Notes: generated from the letters alone by a model not told the origin. A DNA stretch of 64,000 bases from Hyphomicrobium_A sp963776675 (GCA_963776675.1 CAVZNR010000065.1:1-64000); one strand, 5' to 3'. Counted from the stretch's first letter, positions 1 through 10,767 are shown. Program-made: numbers and translations.

Positions 1-151
1 AGATCGGCATGGGGTAGTCGGCGAGGTCGAGGAACGTCGCCGGGATGCCGTTGGCCTCGGCGATCATGGCACCGAGGCGGGCGAGCTTCTTGTTGTGCGA
101 AGCGGCGCGCGCGGAGCCTGCGAAGAACAGTAATCTGGCCGTGGCTGTCAT
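1..151 (-). CDS. NADPH-dependent FMN reductase family protein (partial, N-terminus only)
   Basis: The gene starts at the ATG at 151 and runs off the left edge, so only about 50 N-terminal residues are visible. They contain the motif FFAGSARAASHNKKLA, which fits the phosphate/FMN-binding loop GSxRxxSxN of flavodoxin-like NAD(P)H-dependent FMN reductases (SsuE/ChrR type). Such enzymes reduce flavin or quinones in the cytoplasm using NAD(P)H. The gene lies 40 bp downstream of dnaJ on the same strand and could be read through from it. The substrate cannot be told from this fragment. Confidence 0.7.
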   Translation of the reverse strand, partial: MTATARLLFFAGSARAASHNKKLARLGAMIAEANGIPATFLDLADYPMPI

Positions 152-191
152 GGTTAGGCAGGATCACCGAGAATGGGCCGCCTGGCGACCC

Positions 192-1331
192 TCAGGTTCC
201 CTTACCCTCAAAGAAGTCCTTCACGCGCGCAAAGAAGCCGGCGCTTTCCGGGCTGGTCTCCTTGTGGCTCTCGCGCTCGAACTCTTCCAAGAGCTCGCGC
301 TGGCGCTTGGTGAGGTTCTTGGGCGTCTCGACCTCGACTTGAATGTACATGTCGCCGGTAACCTTGGAGCGCAGCACCGGCATACCCTTGCCCTTGAGGC
401 GGAACTGCTTGCCGCTCTCGGATCCCTCCGGGATCTTCACGCGGGTCGCGGCGCCATCGACGGTCGGCACCTCGATCTGGCCGCCCAGCGAGGCGGTCGT
501 CATGGCGATCGGGACCTTGCAGAACAGATCGGCGCCGTCGCGCTGGAAGAACTCGTGCGGCTTGATGGCAAGGAAGATGTAGAGGTCGCCCGCGGGGCCG
601 CCTCGCAAGCCGGCCTCGCCCTCGCCGGCCAGACGGATGCGGGTGCCGTCCTCGACGCCGGGCGGAATGTTGACCGAAAGCGTGCGCTCCTTGGTGACGC
701 GGCCGGAGCCGCGGCAGCTCAGGCAGGGATCCTCGATCGTCTCCCCACGCCCCTGGCAGTTGGGGCAGGTGCGCTCGATGGTGAAGAAGCCCTGGCTCGC
801 CCGCACTTTGCCGTAGCCGCCGCAGGTCGGGCAGGGGGTCGGCTTGGTGCCGGCCCGCGCGCCCGAGCCCGAGCATGTTTCACAAGAAACGCTGGTGGGG
901 ACGCAGATCTGCGCCGTTTTGCCCTCATAGGCCTCCGACAGCGTGATCTCGAGGTTGTAGCGCAGATCGGCGCCGCGCTCGCGCGAGGAGCGCTGACGCC
1001 CTCCGCGCCGGCCGCCCATGAACTCGCCGAAGAGATCGTCGAAAATGTCCGACATCGAGGAAGCGAAGTCGGGGCCGAAGCCGCGCGCGCCCGCGCCCAT
1101 GCCACCTTCGAAGGCGGCGTGTCCGAAATGATCGTACGCCGACCGCTTCTGGGGATCCTTCAAGACCTCGTAGGCCTCACTGACCTCCTTGAAGCGGATC
1201 TCGGCGCGCGTGTCCTCGGGATTGCGGTCCGGATGGCATTCTTTGGCAAGTCGCCTGTAGGCTGACTTTACCTCTTGCTCGCCGGCTCCCCGGGCGACCC
1301 CCAGGACCTCGTAGTAGCAGCGCTTTGACAT
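192..1331 (-). CDS. dnaJ: Chaperone protein DnaJ (Hsp40)
   Basis: Co-chaperone that delivers unfolded clients to DnaK and stimulates its ATPase. The 379-residue protein has the full type I layout: an N-terminal J domain with HPD at residues 33-35, a Gly/Phe-rich linker at about 70-120, and four zinc-binding CxxCxGxG repeats (CETCSGSG, CPTCGGYG, CPNCQGRG, CLSCRGSG) at about 140-215, followed by the client-binding beta domains. I chose the ATG giving MSKRCYYEVLG because family members start there; the frame stays open ten codons further upstream. It lies 230 bp downstream of dnaK with a hairpin between, so its expression is probably partly uncoupled from dnaK. Confidence 0.97.
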   Translation of the reverse strand: MSKRCYYEVLGVARGAGEQEVKSAYRRLAKECHPDRNPEDTRAEIRFKEVSEAYEVLKDPQKRSAYDHFGHAAFEGGMGAGARGFGPDFASSMSDIFDDLFGEFMGGRRGGRQRSSRERGADLRYNLEITLSEAYEGKTAQICVPTSVSCETCSGSGARAGTKPTPCPTCGGYGKVRASQGFFTIERTCPNCQGRGETIEDPCLSCRGSGRVTKERTLSVNIPPGVEDGTRIRLAGEGEAGLRGGPAGDLYIFLAIKPHEFFQRDGADLFCKVPIAMTTASLGGQIEVPTVDGAATRVKIPEGSESGKQFRLKGKGMPVLRSKVTGDMYIQVEVETPKNLTKRQRELLEEFERESHKETSPESAGFFARVKDFFEGKGT

Positions 1332-1509
1332 ATCGCGCGCGTCACCTTCAGTTTGTTCCACGCGTTTGTCCCTGTCTCATTTGGGAAATAGCGATGTTTG
1401 CCCGCTCCGAAAAGAGCGACATCAAGCAATTTCACGCAATGAAGCTCGACTGTTGCCCTTAATCGGGCGCGACATCTTTGTCGAAAGGACCAAGGGGCCC
1501 TTTATGGTA

Positions 1510-1535
1510 GGAGCCCGACGCCAGCGCCGGGCTCC
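1510..1535 (-). terminator. Hairpin between dnaK and dnaJ
   Basis: Perfect 8-bp stem (1510-1517 with 1528-1535; GGAGCCCG / CGGGCTCC) and a 10-base loop, about 27 bases past the corrected dnaK stop. Read on the minus strand it is followed by TACCATAAAGG rather than a U run. It may be an attenuator or an mRNA-processing hairpin that lowers dnaJ relative to dnaK rather than a complete terminator. Confidence 0.55.
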
Positions 1536-1561
1536 TTAATATTACCGGCAGGAAGACCGGA

Positions 1562-3497
<1,936 letters not shown>

Positions 3498-3624
3498 GTG
3501 CTTAATCCTCGTTTTCAGCGGCAGACCGCCCGGACCCGAGGGTTCGGCGTCCGGTATTTCCGGCTGGCAGCGGCTGCTTGCCGGACTCGGCCCCCTTTGG
3601 AGCACCTAAACAGTAAACGCCGCT

Positions 3625-3652
3625 TATATAAGGTCCGATTTTGGGCGTGCAA
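3625..3652 (-). promoter_or_regulatory. Candidate dnaK promoter
   Basis: On the minus strand a TTGCAC box (3652-3647) is separated by 16 bases from TATATA (3630-3625), about 130 bases upstream of the dnaK start, within the grpE-dnaK gap. The surrounding CGTTGCAC and CCTTATAT also loosely resemble alphaproteobacterial RpoH boxes, so it could be a heat-shock promoter. No CIRCE inverted repeat (TTAGCACTC-N9-GAGTGCTAA) is visible here, so HrcA control of dnaK at this spot is not supported. Confidence 0.4.
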
Positions 3653-3741
3653 CGGGACGGGCCACACTCCTGTGATCAATTTTCCCCATGCTCATCACGT
3701 GGGGTCCGCAACGCCAAAGAACTAGGGGGACCGAATGCCAC

Positions 3742-4362
3742 CTATGCCTGATCGGCGGCGCCCTCGGAGGGTTTCTCCTCCTTGCCCGGCTTTGCCCCAC
3801 CCTTGGCCACGACGACCATAGCAGGGCGAAGCACCCGATCCTCGAGAATGTAGCCGGGCTGGAACACCTGCACCACCGTGCCCGGTGCCACATCCGGGTT
3901 CTCGATCTCGGTCATGGCCTGGTGCTGGTGCGGATTGAACGGCTCGCCCGAAGGGTCGATGCGCTTTATTCCATGCCGATCCAGCACGTTGAGGAAGTCG
4001 CGCTCGGTCATGGAGACGCCCTCCACGAGCGCCTGCAAGGCCGGGTCCTCCTCCGCGGCACCGGTGGGCACAGCCGCGATCGCGCGCTGCAAATTGTCGC
4101 CCACGCTCAAGACCTCGCGCGCGAACTTGGTGATCGCGTACTTGGCCATGTCCTCCTTGTCGCGCTCGGTACGCTTGCGCAAATTCTCCATTTCCGCATG
4201 CGCGCGCAGGAGGCGGTCGGTCAGCTCGTCGATGCGTGCCTCAAGCGTGCCGACGTCGACGGTCGGGCCGCCTTCATCGCCGGCGTCCTTGGCAGGCGCC
4301 TCGGTGCGGGGTTCCATCACGGGCTCTTGCTCTTGCTCGGACTTCTTTGTTTCGTCTGCCAT
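3742..4362 (-). CDS. grpE: Nucleotide exchange factor GrpE
   Basis: Releases ADP from DnaK to reset the chaperone cycle. The 206-residue protein has the acidic N-terminus, the long dimerising helix (VGTLEARIDELTDRLLRAHA, about residues 45-65) and the C-terminal beta domain ending in PGYILEDRVLRPAMVVVAKG, typical of GrpE. The start MADETKKSE is preferred over one ten codons upstream because GGAG sits five bases before this ATG. It lies between hrcA (122 bp upstream) and dnaK on the same strand, the usual alphaproteobacterial heat-shock order. Confidence 0.95.
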   Translation of the reverse strand: MADETKKSEQEQEPVMEPRTEAPAKDAGDEGGPTVDVGTLEARIDELTDRLLRAHAEMENLRKRTERDKEDMAKYAITKFAREVLSVGDNLQRAIAAVPTGAAEEDPALQALVEGVSMTERDFLNVLDRHGIKRIDPSGEPFNPHQHQAMTEIENPDVAPGTVVQVFQPGYILEDRVLRPAMVVVAKGGAKPGKEEKPSEGAADQA

Positions 4363-4484
4363 CACGTCTCCGCGCGAAGCGCGGATCCTCATTGTTTGCA
4401 GGGAGACCTTTGAGCCGTGCCTAACAGCATCGGTTCAATTGTTCAAAGAATGCGTGCCCGATATCAGGCGCGGAAGCGCAAAAA

Positions 4485-5540
4485 TCAAGTCAACAGTCGG
4501 CTAACGAGCTTGGCGGTGTAGTCCACCATGGGAATGATGCGGGCATAATTGATGCGTGTGGGGCCGATAACGCCCAGCACGCCCACGATCTTGCGCCGGT
4601 CGTCGTGGAAGGGTGCGACGATGAGCGAGGAGCCCGAAAGCGAGAAAAGCTTGTTCTCCGAGCCGATGAAGATGCGCACGCCGTCGGCGTCCTCCGAAAG
4701 CCCCAAGAGCTGCACCAGATCGCGTTTGCGCTCCAGGTCGTCGAACAGGTGGCGGATGCGCTCCAGGTCCTCTTGGGCGGTGACGTCCTTCAGGAGATTG
4801 GCCTGGCCGCGCACGATCAGGCTCTTGCGGTCGTCGAGCGAGCCCGACCACTCGGCAAGCCCGGCCTGGATGACCTTCTGCGTCAGCTCGTCGAGCTCCG
4901 CCTTGGAGCTCTGCAGCTCATGCTCGATATGCGCGCGCGCCTCCGCGATCGTGGCGCCGCGGATGCGCGTGTTGAGATAGTTGGCGGCCTCCACCAGTGC
5001 CGACTGCGGCAGCCCCTGGGGCAGCATGATGATCCGGTTCTCGACCGATTGGTCCTCGCCGACGAGAACGACGAGCGCCTTGCCCGGCTCCAGCAGCACG
5101 AACTCGATGTGCTTGAGGCGGCTAACCTGCTGCTCGGCGAGCACCACGCCGGCGCAGTGGGACAGGCCGGAGATCATCTCGCCGGCGTCGCGCAGCACGT
5201 CGTCAATAGACGAACGCCCGCCGGCGATGTGGGATTCGATCTGGCGGCGCTCCTTGGCGTTGAGATCGCCGATCTCTAAAAGCCCGTCGACGAACAGGCG
5301 CAGACCGAGCTGCGTCGGCAGGCGCCCCGCCGAGGTATGCGGCGCGGCAATGAGGCCGAGCTGCTCCAAATCGGACATGACGTTGCGGATCGACGCGGGC
5401 GACAGCGTCATCGGGAGCACGCGCGAGAGGTTGCGCGACCCGACGGGCTCTCCGGTCTCCAGATACGTTTCGACGATCTGTCGGAGGATCGTGCGGGAGC
5501 GCTCGCTGAGTTTGGCGAGCTCGCTGACGACTTCGCTCAT
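4485..5540 (-). CDS. hrcA: Heat-inducible transcription repressor HrcA
   Basis: Repressor that binds CIRCE operators of class I heat-shock genes and depends on GroEL for folding. The 351-residue length is typical. The N-terminal winged helix (SERSRTILRQIVETYLETGEPVGSRNLSR) and the C-terminal region ending in VGPTRINYARIIPMVDYTA are family signatures. It heads the hrcA-grpE-dnaK-dnaJ series and is divergent from rph across about 195 bp. No CIRCE element was found in this window, so its targets, probably groESL, lie elsewhere. Confidence 0.95.
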   Translation of the reverse strand: MSEVVSELAKLSERSRTILRQIVETYLETGEPVGSRNLSRVLPMTLSPASIRNVMSDLEQLGLIAAPHTSAGRLPTQLGLRLFVDGLLEIGDLNAKERRQIESHIAGGRSSIDDVLRDAGEMISGLSHCAGVVLAEQQVSRLKHIEFVLLEPGKALVVLVGEDQSVENRIIMLPQGLPQSALVEAANYLNTRIRGATIAEARAHIEHELQSSKAELDELTQKVIQAGLAEWSGSLDDRKSLIVRGQANLLKDVTAQEDLERIRHLFDDLERKRDLVQLLGLSEDADGVRIFIGSENKLFSLSGSSLIVAPFHDDRRKIVGVLGVIGPTRINYARIIPMVDYTAKLVSRLLT

Positions 5541-5736
5541 CGGTATGGCCAGTCCTTGGACAGTGCCTCGGGAGGAACATTAGGGACGCGCGGCCGGATT
5601 CGTCAATTTCATCATCGGTTTTGGTTGAAGCCAAGGGGGGCCTTGCGTAGGTTCGGGCCAAATTCGCCACCCCATCCCAAGTTCACCCTCCTTCCAACCT
5701 CCAGTTCAACCTGGGAAACCCTGCGGCATAACCCCC

Positions 5737-6450
5737 ATGCGCCCCTCCAAACGTCAACCTGACGAGCTACGCCGCGTTTCCATCGAGCGCGCGGTCTCCA
5801 AGCACGCCGAAGGGTCCTGCCTCATCAAATTCGGCGATACCCACGTCCTGTGCACGGCGAGCCTGGAGGAGCGCGTGCCTCCGTGGCTCAAGGGTCAGGG
5901 CCGCGGCTGGGTCACGGCCGAGTACGGGATGCTGCCGCGCGCCACCTCCGAGCGCATGCGCCGCGAGGTGACGGTCGGGCACGCATCGGGCCGTACGCAG
6001 GAGATCCAAAGGCTGATCGGCCGGGCGCTGCGCGCCATCGTCGACATGAGCCAGCTCGGCGAGCGCCAGATCTCGATCGATTGCGATGTGCTGCAGGCGG
6101 ACGGCGGCACGCGCACGGCGGCCATCACCGGCGCCTGGGTGGCGCTGCATGACTGCATCCAGTGGATGAAGCTGCGCGACATGGTGAAGGATGCGGTGCT
6201 GCGCGATCAGGTCGCGGCGGTGAGCTGCGGCCTCTACAAAGGCAAGCCGGTGCTCGACCTCGACTATGCGGAGGACTCGGCAGCCGATGCCGATTCCAAC
6301 TTCGTCATGACCGGTGCCGGGGGCATCGTCGAGGTGCAAGGCACCGCCGAGACGACCGCCTTCAGCCAGGAAAGCTTCGACGAGTTGATGCGGCTCGCCA
6401 AGAAGGGCATCGGCGAGCTGGTGGCCCTGCAGAAGCTGACCGTGTCCTAA
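5737..6450 (+). CDS. rph: Ribonuclease PH
   Basis: Phosphorolytic 3'-5' exoribonuclease that trims tRNA 3' ends. The 237-residue protein matches the family length. Visible signatures include RRVSIERAVSKHAEGSCLIKFGDTHVLC at the N-terminus, GWVTAEYGMLPRAT, and the RTQEIQRLIGRALRAIVD and DVLQADGGTRTAAITGA blocks of the active-site region. It is divergent from hrcA and the first gene of an rph-VOC-rdgB-hemW run, an order common in Rhizobiales. Confidence 0.97.
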   Translation: MRPSKRQPDELRRVSIERAVSKHAEGSCLIKFGDTHVLCTASLEERVPPWLKGQGRGWVTAEYGMLPRATSERMRREVTVGHASGRTQEIQRLIGRALRAIVDMSQLGERQISIDCDVLQADGGTRTAAITGAWVALHDCIQWMKLRDMVKDAVLRDQVAAVSCGLYKGKPVLDLDYAEDSAADADSNFVMTGAGGIVEVQGTAETTAFSQESFDELMRLAKKGIGELVALQKLTVS

Positions 6451-6473
6451 GGCCGCTACCAAGCGTTGCGCTC

Positions 6474-6887
6474 ATGACGCCCTCCGGCATTCTGGAAACC
6501 GTGCTTTACGCCAAGGATCTCGAAGCGATCGAGGCGTTCTACGGCCGTGTGCTGGGGCTCGAGCCGTACGCCAAGTCGCAAGGGCGCCAGGTCTTCTACA
6601 AGTGCGGAAACCAGATGCTGCTCATTTTCAATCCGGATGCGACCGAGGTGCCACCGGGGCCGGATGCAACGCTCCCTGTTCCGCCGCACGGCGCCCGCGG
6701 CGACGGCCATGTGTGCTTTCGCGCGAGCGCCGACGAGGTCGCCGCTTGGCGCGCGCATCTGGAAAAGGAAGGCGTTGCCATCGAGGCCGACTTCGAATGG
6801 CCGGGCGGAGGCCGCTCCATCTACTTTCGCGATCCGGCAGGCAACTGCCTGGAGTTCGCCGAGCCGCGCATCTGGGGGCTGGTATGA
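6474..6887 (+). CDS. VOC family (glyoxalase/bleomycin-resistance-like) protein
   Basis: A 137-residue single-domain protein with two vicinal-oxygen-chelate modules: the N-terminal ILETVLYAKDLEAIEAFYGRVLGL and the C-terminal IYFRDPAGNCLEF with the late metal-ligand Glu typical of the family. VOC proteins bind a divalent metal and act as glyoxalases, dioxygenases or drug-binding proteins; the substrate cannot be assigned. It begins 23 bp after rph and its stop overlaps the rdgB start (ATGA), so it is translated with the nucleotide-salvage genes. Confidence 0.85.
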   Translation: MTPSGILETVLYAKDLEAIEAFYGRVLGLEPYAKSQGRQVFYKCGNQMLLIFNPDATEVPPGPDATLPVPPHGARGDGHVCFRASADEVAAWRAHLEKEGVAIEADFEWPGGGRSIYFRDPAGNCLEFAEPRIWGLV

Positions 6888-7531
6888 TGCAGAAGTTCGC
6901 CAGCATGACGCGGCGCCTGAAGCGGGGCGACCGCCTCGTCGTCGCCAGCCACAACCCCGGCAAGGTGTGGGAGATCAACCAGCTTCTGGCGCCCTATGGC
7001 CTCGAGGCGGTGTCGGCGGGCGCGTTCGGACTCGCCGAGCCCGAGGAGACCGAGCCGACCTTCGAAGGCAACGCCAAGCTCAAGGCGCTCGTCGCCACCA
7101 AGGGAGCAAGCCTGCCGGCGCTGGCCGACGATTCCGGGCTGGAGGTCGATGGTCTCGACGGCGCGCCGGGCATCTATTCGGCCCGCTGGGCGGGCGAGGA
7201 CCGCGATTTCTCGGTCGCCATGCAGCGCGTCCACGACGAGCTTGAAGCCCGCGGGGCCTGGGCCGGGCCGGGCCCGCGCGCCAATTTCACGTCCGTGCTC
7301 TGTTTGGCCTGGCCCGACGGCACCACCGAGCTGTTTGAGGGCAAGGTTTACGGTCATCTCGTTTGGCCACCGCGCGGGACCAACGGTTTCGGCTATGATC
7401 CGATCTTCGTCGCCGAAGGGCAGACGCTGACTTTCGGCGAAATGGAGCCGGCCAACAAATATGCGATCTCGCACCGCACCCGCGCCTTCGATGTCTTCAA
7501 GCGCGCCTGCCTCGATGGCTCGGGCGCCTGA
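6884..7531 (+). CDS. rdgB: XTP/dITP diphosphatase (non-canonical purine NTP pyrophosphatase)
   Basis: Hydrolyses ITP, dITP and XTP to monophosphates so deaminated purines are not built into DNA or RNA. The 215-residue protein shows the HAM1 family motifs SHNPGK near the N-terminus, FEGNAKLKA, DDSGLEVDGLDGAPGIYSARWAG, and GFGYDPIF near the C-terminus. The ATG at 6884 overlaps the stop of the VOC gene; a second ATG follows directly at 6887. The 3' end overlaps hemW by 17 bases, indicating translational coupling. Confidence 0.96.
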   Translation: MMQKFASMTRRLKRGDRLVVASHNPGKVWEINQLLAPYGLEAVSAGAFGLAEPEETEPTFEGNAKLKALVATKGASLPALADDSGLEVDGLDGAPGIYSARWAGEDRDFSVAMQRVHDELEARGAWAGPGPRANFTSVLCLAWPDGTTELFEGKVYGHLVWPPRGTNGFGYDPIFVAEGQTLTFGEMEPANKYAISHRTRAFDVFKRACLDGSGA

Positions 7532-8726
7532 GGCGCGAGCATTCGGCGTCTACATCCATTGGCCGTTCTGCGCGCAGAAGTGCCCCTACTGCGACTTCAA
7601 TAGTCATGTCCGCTTCGGCGGCATCGACGAGGCGCGCTTTCTTTCGGCCTTCTTGCGCGAGCTCGACCACGCAGCCGCGCTGATCGGTCCGCGTACCGTG
7701 CAAAGCATCTTTTTCGGCGGCGGCACGCCCTCGCTGATGGATCCCGTAACCGTTGCAGCGATCCTCGATCGTGTCGCGCATCACTGGCAGATCGCGGCGG
7801 ACGCCGAGATCACGCTCGAAGCCAACCCGGGCAGCGTCGAGGCCGGGCGCTTTCGCGGCTACGCGTCAGCCGGCGTCAATCGCGTCTCTCTCGGTGTGCA
7901 GTCGCTCAACGACGATGTGCTGAGATCGCTGGGGCGCATTCACTCAGGCGCCGAGGCGAAGGCCGCAATCGACATCGCGCGCGCCAATTTCCGCCGCGTG
8001 TCGTTCGATCTCATCTACGCGCGACCGCGCCAGACGGTGGCGCAATGGCGCGCCGAGCTTGCCGAGGCGCTGGCTCTCGCCCAAGGGCACCTCTCGCTCT
8101 ACCAGCTCACCATCGAGCCCGACACGCCGTTCGCGTCGTTGCATGCAGCCGGCAAGCTCGTCGTGCCCGACGCCGATGCCGCGCACGCTCTCTATGATGT
8201 TACGCAGGAGCTTACCGGCGCCGCCGGTCTGCCGGCGTACGAGATCTCCAACCATGCGACGCCGGGCGATGAGAGCCGCCACAACCTTCTCTATTGGCGC
8301 TACGGCGAATACGTCGGCTGCGGGCCCGGTGCGCACGGGCGCGTCGTGCTCGACGGTGCGCGCCACGCAACCAGCGCCGAGCGTGGACCTGAGCGCTGGG
8401 TGGAGCGGGTCGAGCGTGACGGCTGCGGTTGGATCGAGTCGACGCAATTGTCGCCGGCGGAAGAGGCCGACGAGCGACTGCTGATGGGCTTGCGCCTTAC
8501 GGAAGGCATCGTTCTCGACCCGGCTGTTGTCGCCAGCGCCGCTTTCGCCGAGCTGGCGGAATTGGAACTGATCGAGGCCGTGCCGGGGAGCACGGGGGAG
8601 CGGCGCGTCCGTGCCACACCGAAAGGGCGTTTCGTCCTCAACGAGATCGTCCTGCGGCTGGCGATGTGCCTGGAGCAGGAGATGCAGGCGCATTCGCCGA
8701 TGGACTTTTCAGCCGCCGCCGACTAA
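7515..8726 (+). CDS. hemW: Radical SAM family heme chaperone HemW
   Basis: Heme-binding radical SAM protein related to HemN but thought to deliver heme rather than oxidise coproporphyrinogen. The cluster motif CxxxCxxC appears as FCAQKCPYCDF near residue 20, followed by FFGGGTPSL and the HemW-type C-terminal domain. Length 403 aa is normal. It starts inside the end of rdgB, the usual arrangement in this group. Genomes often label it HemN-like coproporphyrinogen oxidase, but the motif spacing and rdgB linkage favour HemW. Confidence 0.93.
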   Translation: MARAPEARAFGVYIHWPFCAQKCPYCDFNSHVRFGGIDEARFLSAFLRELDHAAALIGPRTVQSIFFGGGTPSLMDPVTVAAILDRVAHHWQIAADAEITLEANPGSVEAGRFRGYASAGVNRVSLGVQSLNDDVLRSLGRIHSGAEAKAAIDIARANFRRVSFDLIYARPRQTVAQWRAELAEALALAQGHLSLYQLTIEPDTPFASLHAAGKLVVPDADAAHALYDVTQELTGAAGLPAYEISNHATPGDESRHNLLYWRYGEYVGCGPGAHGRVVLDGARHATSAERGPERWVERVERDGCGWIESTQLSPAEEADERLLMGLRLTEGIVLDPAVVASAAFAELAELELIEAVPGSTGERRVRATPKGRFVLNEIVLRLAMCLEQEMQAHSPMDFSAAAD

Positions 8727-8738
8727 TCACCCCGCGAT

Positions 8739-9320
8739 ATGATGCGACGTCTATACAATTGGATGATGGAAAAGGCGGGTGACCGTCGCGCGCCGTGGGC
8801 GCTCGCCATCATCTCATTTATCGAAAGCTCGTTCTTCCCGATCCCGCCGGACGTGATGCTGATCCCCATGGTGCTCAGCCGCCGCGAGAAGGCTTGGTGG
8901 TATGCCACCATAGCGACGGTCGCGTCGGTTCTGGGAGGCATGTTGGGCTATGCGATCGGGTACTTTGCCTACCAGGCGATCGGGCTGCCCATTCTCGAGT
9001 TCTACGGAAAAGAGCACGCGCTCGACGGATTCATCTCTTTCGTCCACACGTATGGAGTGCCGGCCGTCATCCTCAAGGGCATGACGCCGATCCCCTATAA
9101 GGTCGTCACGATTGCCGCCGGCGTTGCCCATATGGATCTGCTGGCGTTTATCGGCGCCAGCATCATTGCTCGCGCGTTGCGCTTCTTTCTCGTCGCCGCC
9201 CTCCTCTACTGGTTCGGCCAGCCCATCCGCGAGTTCATCGAGCGCCGACTGAGCCTCGTTACGACGGTGTTCGTCGTGGTGCTGGTGGGCGGCTTCGTCG
9301 CCGTAAGGTATCTTTTCTAG
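8739..9320 (+). CDS. DedA/YqaA-like inner-membrane protein
   Basis: A 193-residue membrane protein with about four to five hydrophobic segments. The motifs IESSFFPIPPDVMLIPM and LKGMTPIPYKVVTIAAG are typical of the YqaA branch of the DedA/VTT superfamily, whose members are linked to lipid flipping and membrane homeostasis. It starts 12 bp after hemW and 18 bp before dsbB, probably in the same transcript. Confidence 0.85.
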   Translation: MMRRLYNWMMEKAGDRRAPWALAIISFIESSFFPIPPDVMLIPMVLSRREKAWWYATIATVASVLGGMLGYAIGYFAYQAIGLPILEFYGKEHALDGFISFVHTYGVPAVILKGMTPIPYKVVTIAAGVAHMDLLAFIGASIIARALRFFLVAALLYWFGQPIREFIERRLSLVTTVFVVVLVGGFVAVRYLF

Positions 9321-9338
9321 ATCGACGCGAGGTACCCG

Positions 9339-9860
9339 ATGCCGCTGGCCGCGCACGACCCGACCTCTCACACGGCTTACAAGTCCGGCGCTTGGGCGCT
9401 GGTGCTGACGGTCGCCACCATCCTTGGCGCGCTGGGGTTCGAATATTTGGGCCACTACCCGCCGTGTCCGCTGTGCCTGGAGCAGCGCTACGCCTACTAC
9501 GCCGGTGCGCCCGTGCTGTTTGCAGCGCTGGTCGCGCTCAGCGCCGACCATCGCCGCTCGGCGGCCCTGCTTTTTGCGCTCGTTGTCGTGGCTTTCCTCG
9601 GCAACGCCGGTCTCGGCGTCTACCACGCGGGTGCGGAGTGGCACTTCTGGCCCGGGCCCGACACGTGCACGGGTGCGCAGGCGCTCACGACCTCTGCGGG
9701 CGGCCTGCTCGATTCCCTGCAGGATACCAACGTCATTCGCTGCGACGAGGCTGCAGTGCGTATCCTGGGGATATCTCTGGCCGGGTGGAACGCAGTTGTA
9801 TCGCTCCTCGTTGCACTACTGAGCCTGCGCGCCGCGGCGGCGTCCGTCCGTCCGCAATAA
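9339..9860 (+). CDS. dsbB: Disulfide bond formation protein DsbB
   Basis: Inner-membrane quinone reductase that reoxidises DsbA. The 173-residue protein has four predicted membrane helices, the N-terminal periplasmic redox pair CPLC (in HYPPCPLCLEQRYAYY) and a second periplasmic Cys pair (DTCTG ... IRCDE) in the long loop, all four expected catalytic cysteines. It is the last gene of the run that begins at rph. No dsbA is nearby. Confidence 0.9.
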   Translation: MPLAAHDPTSHTAYKSGAWALVLTVATILGALGFEYLGHYPPCPLCLEQRYAYYAGAPVLFAALVALSADHRRSAALLFALVVVAFLGNAGLGVYHAGAEWHFWPGPDTCTGAQALTTSAGGLLDSLQDTNVIRCDEAAVRILGISLAGWNAVVSLLVALLSLRAAAASVRPQ

Positions 9861-10457
9861 AGCCCTTAGAATTCGGTGTGTTGTCACCGCGCGGCGCTCA
9901 TGGTCGCCGTGCGTCGCGTTTTCGTTCAGCAACTGTCAAGGGAATTACCGCTGCGCGAACACCGCGGCGCCATGCAGTTGTCAAAAAGTGACGGTTAAGT
10001 CCTTCTCGTTCGCGGATGAGTAAGCGAACCCGTCGCGTAGGGGGGACGGCCAGTTGGAAAAAGTACCGCGTCTGCGCCGTTCACCGGCATCGTTTCTTCG
10101 TGTGTTGAGCCGCAGCGTATCGCGGCAGGCCGCACCGGTTCCTTCGGGAACATCCGCGGCCTCCTTTGTCGCTTTAGGTTCCCCGCGTCCCGTTTCCGTT
10201 CCGCGTCAATTCGAGTTGTTGCGTGGCGTCGCGTTGCGTCCGGTAGCGTCTGCGTGTCGAAACTCCCCCCGCAGCATGCTGCTAAGCGTGCTGGCGAACT
10301 TGAGGCGAACCGCTCGGAGGAAAGTGTTCACGCGTATTTCCGAGCGGTTTGCCAGACAAGCTTCGAAGGAGTTTGCCGTCAGCGCCGGTCAGCCGGTCGC
10401 CGGCAAACACAGTGATGAGGACGGTGGCAGTTCCACCAAGTTCAATTGAGGTGTGTC
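9861..10457. other. Gene-poor, lower-GC stretch after dsbB
   Basis: About 600 bases with visibly more A/T than the flanking genes and no ORF I recognise. The longest forward frame (10054-10449) encodes a Ser/Arg/Ala-rich sequence with a TTG start and looks like a chance frame. A short hairpin GTTCGC / GCGAAC lies near 10008-10029. The frame ending at 10449 directly abuts the ribosome-binding site of the next small ORF. I see no tRNA or known RNA family. Confidence 0.4.
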
Positions 10458-10571
10458 GTGGCGTCAGTAACGGAAGATTGGCGTTCGCTTTCGGAGGTGT
10501 TGGACCAGGTGCTCGTTTCCATGGAGCGCACGTCTCCCGCGCCGAAAAACGAGGTCCAGGTTCCACGATGA
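10458..10571 (+). CDS. Candidate 37-aa small protein
   Basis: A GTG-started frame preceded by a GAGGTG Shine-Dalgarno-like sequence, reading MASVTEDWRSLSEVLDQV and ending APKNEVQVPR. Its composition (acidic, leucine-rich amphipathic start) resembles a real small protein more than the surrounding frames do. There is no homology I recognise, and the 4-base spacing from the SD is short. It may be a genuine small gene or the end of a degraded one. Confidence 0.35.
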   Translation: MASVTEDWRSLSEVLDQVLVSMERTSPAPKNEVQVPR

Positions 10572-10767
10572 TTTCGAACAAGATTGGGAGGGTCGGAGAT
10601 CTTTCCCGCGAGTAGGCAAGCATACGGAGCGTCGGAGCCAAAGGTCTCCACGAGGTACTGCGTCACAAGGTATTGCGTAGTGGTGCCATTACGCTCTGTG
10701 TGCTTGCCGCCCCTTGCAGAGGGCTTTCACGGCCGAAGGGCCGCGTAATGAACGAGGAGGTGTCGAT
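10572..10767. other. Leader region of the 71-aa gene
   Basis: About 200 bases without a supported ORF. It contains an imperfect direct repeat (GAGGTACTGCGT and AAGGTATTGCGT around 10651-10680) and ends in a strong GAGGAGGT ribosome-binding site for the gene at 10768. No promoter is clear enough to call. Confidence 0.35.

Noticed and set aside
45..1265. Long forward ORF across dnaJ (406 aa)
   Set aside because: Antisense shadow of dnaJ with Leu/Ala/Arg-rich shadow composition.
3498..3741. CIRCE operator upstream of dnaK
   Set aside because: No TTAGCACTC-N9-GAGTGCTAA repeat found between grpE and dnaK.
10054..10449. A 131-codon forward ORF in the gap after dsbB
   Set aside because: TTG start, Ser/Arg/Ala-rich low-information sequence and no ribosome-binding site; looks like a chance frame.
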